This document shows positions 60,992-64,000 of a stretch of 64,000 nucleotides of DNA, piece by piece. A program made the position numbers and the translations under genes. A model generated the notes under the pieces. That model saw only the letters and a program-made list of their open reading frames with translations. It made no database searches and was not told the DNA's origin. Origin of the DNA: Sphagnum magellanicum (taxonomy: Eukaryota > Streptophyta > Sphagnopsida > Sphagnales > Sphagnaceae); the NCBI GenBank assembly GCA_021904315.1, contig CM038920.1:620001-684000 (forward strand). The letters are read 5' to 3'. Positions within the stretch are counted from its first letter, which is position 1; each line of letters opens with the position of its first letter.

Positions 60992-61994
60992 AAAGGGTGC
61001 TTTCCAAGTTTAAAAGAAAAAGAATCCATTCAATCTTTGTGATTGGCCCATCACAAGAATATTTTGAAACTTTGGAGACTCCCCCAATATAGAAATATAT
61101 TATCTAAACTAATATAAATATATATTTCCCGATATTAGGCCACCTAAATAGATTCCAAGAGGACAACATTGGGCAAAGATATGGCACAAAGTGAGGTGTT
61201 ATTGAGAACATGTTGAGAACTCATTGGGACCCCCCCCACCCCCCCAAAAAAATAAATCTAACATCCCCCACCCTCCCCAAAAGGAAAAATAAACTAGGTC
61301 TTATGATGGCTCACCTCATTGGCTACCAAGAATTCCTATGCCTACCCGCATTCTTTACCATTTTTGCCATTTTTGGCCTAGGGTAATGGTAGGGGCATGA
61401 ACTAACTATGGGCTATAATGGGCTAACTATGGTCATGAGATTCAGTCCCCCTCTTAAAGGAGGTTCTACCCCAAGAGGATTGAACATGGAGAAATATTGG
61501 CAACAACAACAACAAGCATGTTGTGTAAAATATGGTAGGTAGGTACGAAATGAGGACCTTTGAAAGAAATACTCGATCATGCCATCTTCTTGTCAATCAT
61601 CCGGCAAATGGTAAGCAATAGAATCCCTAGTTCTATAGCATCAAAACTCATGCAATTGTGTATGATTAACAAAATAAGCATTTTGTACTTGGTGAGTACC
61701 ATTTTGAAGCAAAGGCCCCACCCCTTTATAGGCTGAAAAATAATTCAATTAGAGTGAGTTAGTTGGCAAGCTAATTGTCTTCCTTTTCTAGAAACCAACC
61801 ATGATCAAATTGTGAAGAAGTAGTCAAAATGTGTGCACTTTGAGAGTGGAGGGATTGATTTCTTATAAGGAGCTATGTTATATCTTTGCTCTACATGGTA
61901 ACAACACTTTGTATGGTAGTTAAATCAATCATGGTTCAATTATTCAAGTGTAGTGAAATGGTGACTCAATGGGGTCCATAGGTGTCAAAAGTTA

Positions 61995-62228
61995 GGCCCA
62001 CTTTAGATGGGGGTGCGGTGCGGGGTCCAAATTTTGGTGTCATGTAGGTTTAGCCTCTATTTGCTGCGGGGTCCAAATTTTGGTGTCATGTAGGTTTAGC
62101 CTCTATTTGCCATTTTTTTGGTCTCGGACCCTCATCTAAAGGCCACGCGTCCAATTTATGGCTCTCAACCAATAGGATTGCTCCGTTTCATTGGACCCTA
62201 GACCTTAGACCCTCATCTAAAGTGGCCC
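61995..62228. mobile_element. Tourist-like (PIF/Harbinger) MITE with TTA target duplication
   Basis: Left end GGCCCACTTTAGATGGGGGT and the reverse complement of the right end GGGCCACTTTAGATGAGGGT agree at 18 of 20 positions, and TTA flanks both ends (61992-61994, 62229-62231). Length is 234 bp with no coding capacity. A perfect 46-bp tandem duplication (62019-62064 and 62065-62110, starting TGCGGGGTCC) lies inside. The interior right half contains a second, shorter ACCCTCATCTAAAG copy, so the end sequence is partly repeated inside. Confidence 0.8.
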
Positions 62229-62231
62229 TTA

Positions 62232-64000
62232 GGAGTATGTGAGCAACACTTCCACACATGCAAGAGTTGCTTTGTAATATTGTATGAGCATTGCTCCACA
62301 TGAGTTTGTTAGAGGCTAGATTTTTAGGTTTTTAATTATCTTAGAGGGCACTCTAGTAATTTTAGAGTTATTAATAGTAGGTTTCACAAATTAGCTCCAC
62401 TAATAATTTAGGAATTGACACTAACTAGATTTTGCTAAGGTTTTAGAAAGTCTAACTACAGGGCAAAATTAATTGTCAACTTTAAAGTAGGATTTGAGGG
62501 GTGCCACCACCATGTTTCAAAAAAGGAGCATGAGCAAGGCATCAACTTAAAGGGCAAAAGGAAAATTTTCCTCTCTTTCCCACTAATTATGGAGTCACTC
62601 CAACCTTTGATGTGCTTGTTGGATGTTTCCTTCTTGAAGAAAGTCATTAGCAGGTGAAATCTAGGTCCAAAGCTAATGAGTATGCCCTTTATGTCAAGGA
62701 CCTTTCTTAATATACATGACCTACCTTGAACAACACTAGAAAGAAACTAGATGTTTTGAACTACTATGCCCATGTTGGACAATTGAAGGATGAACTTATG
62801 AAAGAGAGCTTGTGTGACCTAGCTAGCACCCATGAACATACCATGCCTCGATTTTCCTATTTTGACCATCCAATTGGATGAACCCTAATTCTAGAACCCA
62901 TGGCACACTTTTAAAGCCCTTAATTATGGCAAGACTAGTTGGGGAACAAGAACCCAATGAAAATTAGTATCCTATCCACACACCATCCATCCATGATGGT
63001 GTGTTTATGGGTGTTGGTTCACTTTGGCCATGAAAGAGCTTGACTAAACTTGATGTTTATGATCACTAGAACAAAAAAAAACTAGAATGCAACTACTAAA
63101 TTAGCTAGCAATTGTAATACTCAAAGATGATCTCACTTAATAAACTCTAAATCCCAACATGACTCCTCCTTGGTATGTGAACTTTCCATGCTTCCAAATA
63201 TTGTGTAACTAGAAGCAAAGATATGACGAACAAACTTAAATTGTCACATGCATTAGCAACTATAAAAATAGTTGGAGGGGTGTGGCCACATTATAAGGAG
63301 CCAATGGTGCAACCCCCTTAGGTGAGTCCTTAGAAAGTAGTGAGTGAGCCAAACGTGTCAACATGGCAAAACACGATCGATCATTCAAAGAGAATAATTT
63401 TAATTTCATGACTTATAAATGAAATAAGGTTTTTTAAGAAAAATAATGACTCCAAAAAATGTTTCATTATGCTACTATGTTAATATTTTAATCAAAAATT
63501 TCTCAAAAATATATTATTTTCAAATATTTTAAAATTCTCTTAGGAGTCTTTCAAAGAACAAAAACACTAGTTATATTGAATTTTTTAATAAATGGATTAT
63601 TTTAATTCATTAGATTGATTTAAAATTTATTCATATGTTTTTAGAATATATTATGAATTTTTATATAAATAACTGAAAAAAAAATATTGCCAACTTAAGT
63701 TACCACCTTAAGACAAGAAATATTAAACAACAGTTACAATTATTTTGATACACAATTGGATCCAACAATCAATTGCATCAAGTTGTTTATATCCAAAATG
63801 TTCATGTTGTGTTGGGGCCATCACCAAAAAGAAAAGAAAAAAAAGAAAAAAAATTGAAAGTTTGGTGTACAAGAAATTAATGGAATCAACAATGGTTACC
63901 CATGATCAACGGATAACCCAATGTGTAGTTGCCCAACTTACACTATACCAGGTATAATAAATGTAGAGACTTCATACTTGTAAATGGTTGCCACAATCAA
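62232..64000. other. AT-rich intergenic end of the window
   Basis: No gene or RNA is supported. Frames are under 71 codons, and the last (63745-63957) contains an AAAGAAAAGAAAAAA tract. 63400-63700 is strongly AT-rich. Confidence 0.45.

Larger units (their letters stand above)
60279..61994. other. Intergenic stretch with homopolymer runs
   Basis: No gene seen. Contains a repeat related to 12889-12975, a run of 24 G at 60968-60991, and a run of C interrupted by one A at 61230-61245. Confidence 0.45.

Overview
The window looks like nuclear DNA of a land plant. Genes have GT-AG introns, there are telo-box motifs (AAACCCTA) and TTTAGGG repeats, and I can read a class III peroxidase, a plant-type eS30 gene, an At5g41620-type coiled-coil gene, a Ty3 chromovirus-like LTR fossil and PIF/Harbinger-like MITEs. 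The low gene density, AT-rich intergenic DNA with many decayed repeats and GC-richer gene islands would fit a large seedless-plant (fern-like) genome. That lineage guess is inference and nothing here proves it.

Layout. 1-850 is a degenerate AT-rich satellite. 1900-6560 holds three decayed copies or fragments of an FCP1/NIF-type (HAD) phosphatase, with a tRNA-derived SINE between the first two. 6600-19600 is mostly AT-rich non-coding DNA with one MITE (13475-13853) and diffuse direct repeats. 20031-23680 (+) is an intron-containing gene joining a novel N-terminal region, an RNase H domain with all four catalytic acidic residues, and a C-terminal CCCH zinc finger. 31127-33281 (-) is a three-exon secretory class III peroxidase with an unusual poly-Gln segment before the mature enzyme; one copy of an approximately 350-bp repeat lies in its first intron and an inverted copy lies downstream of the gene. 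37262-43279 is an old, heavily broken Ty3/Gypsy element with both LTRs and a 5-bp target duplication.

The gene-rich end is 48-57.5 kb. An unassigned coding-looking region (-) is followed by a four-exon lipoate-protein ligase-like gene (-, 49459-50804). It is head-to-head with the gene for ribosomal protein eS30 (+, 51717-52493), whose upstream region carries three telo-boxes. Next is a 687-residue At5g41620-like coiled-coil gene (+, 54576-57528). The last 6.5 kb is repeat-rich: a 157-bp tandem duplication, a Tourist-like MITE with TTA target duplications, and homopolymer runs.

At least six members of an apparently undescribed interspersed repeat of about 290 bp occur across the window, as do several local duplications that touch splice sites or 5' leaders. 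I found no CRISPR array and no canonical tRNA or rRNA gene. Gene models were built by eye from reading-frame continuity, splice consensus and intron phase. No alignment or database search was run.
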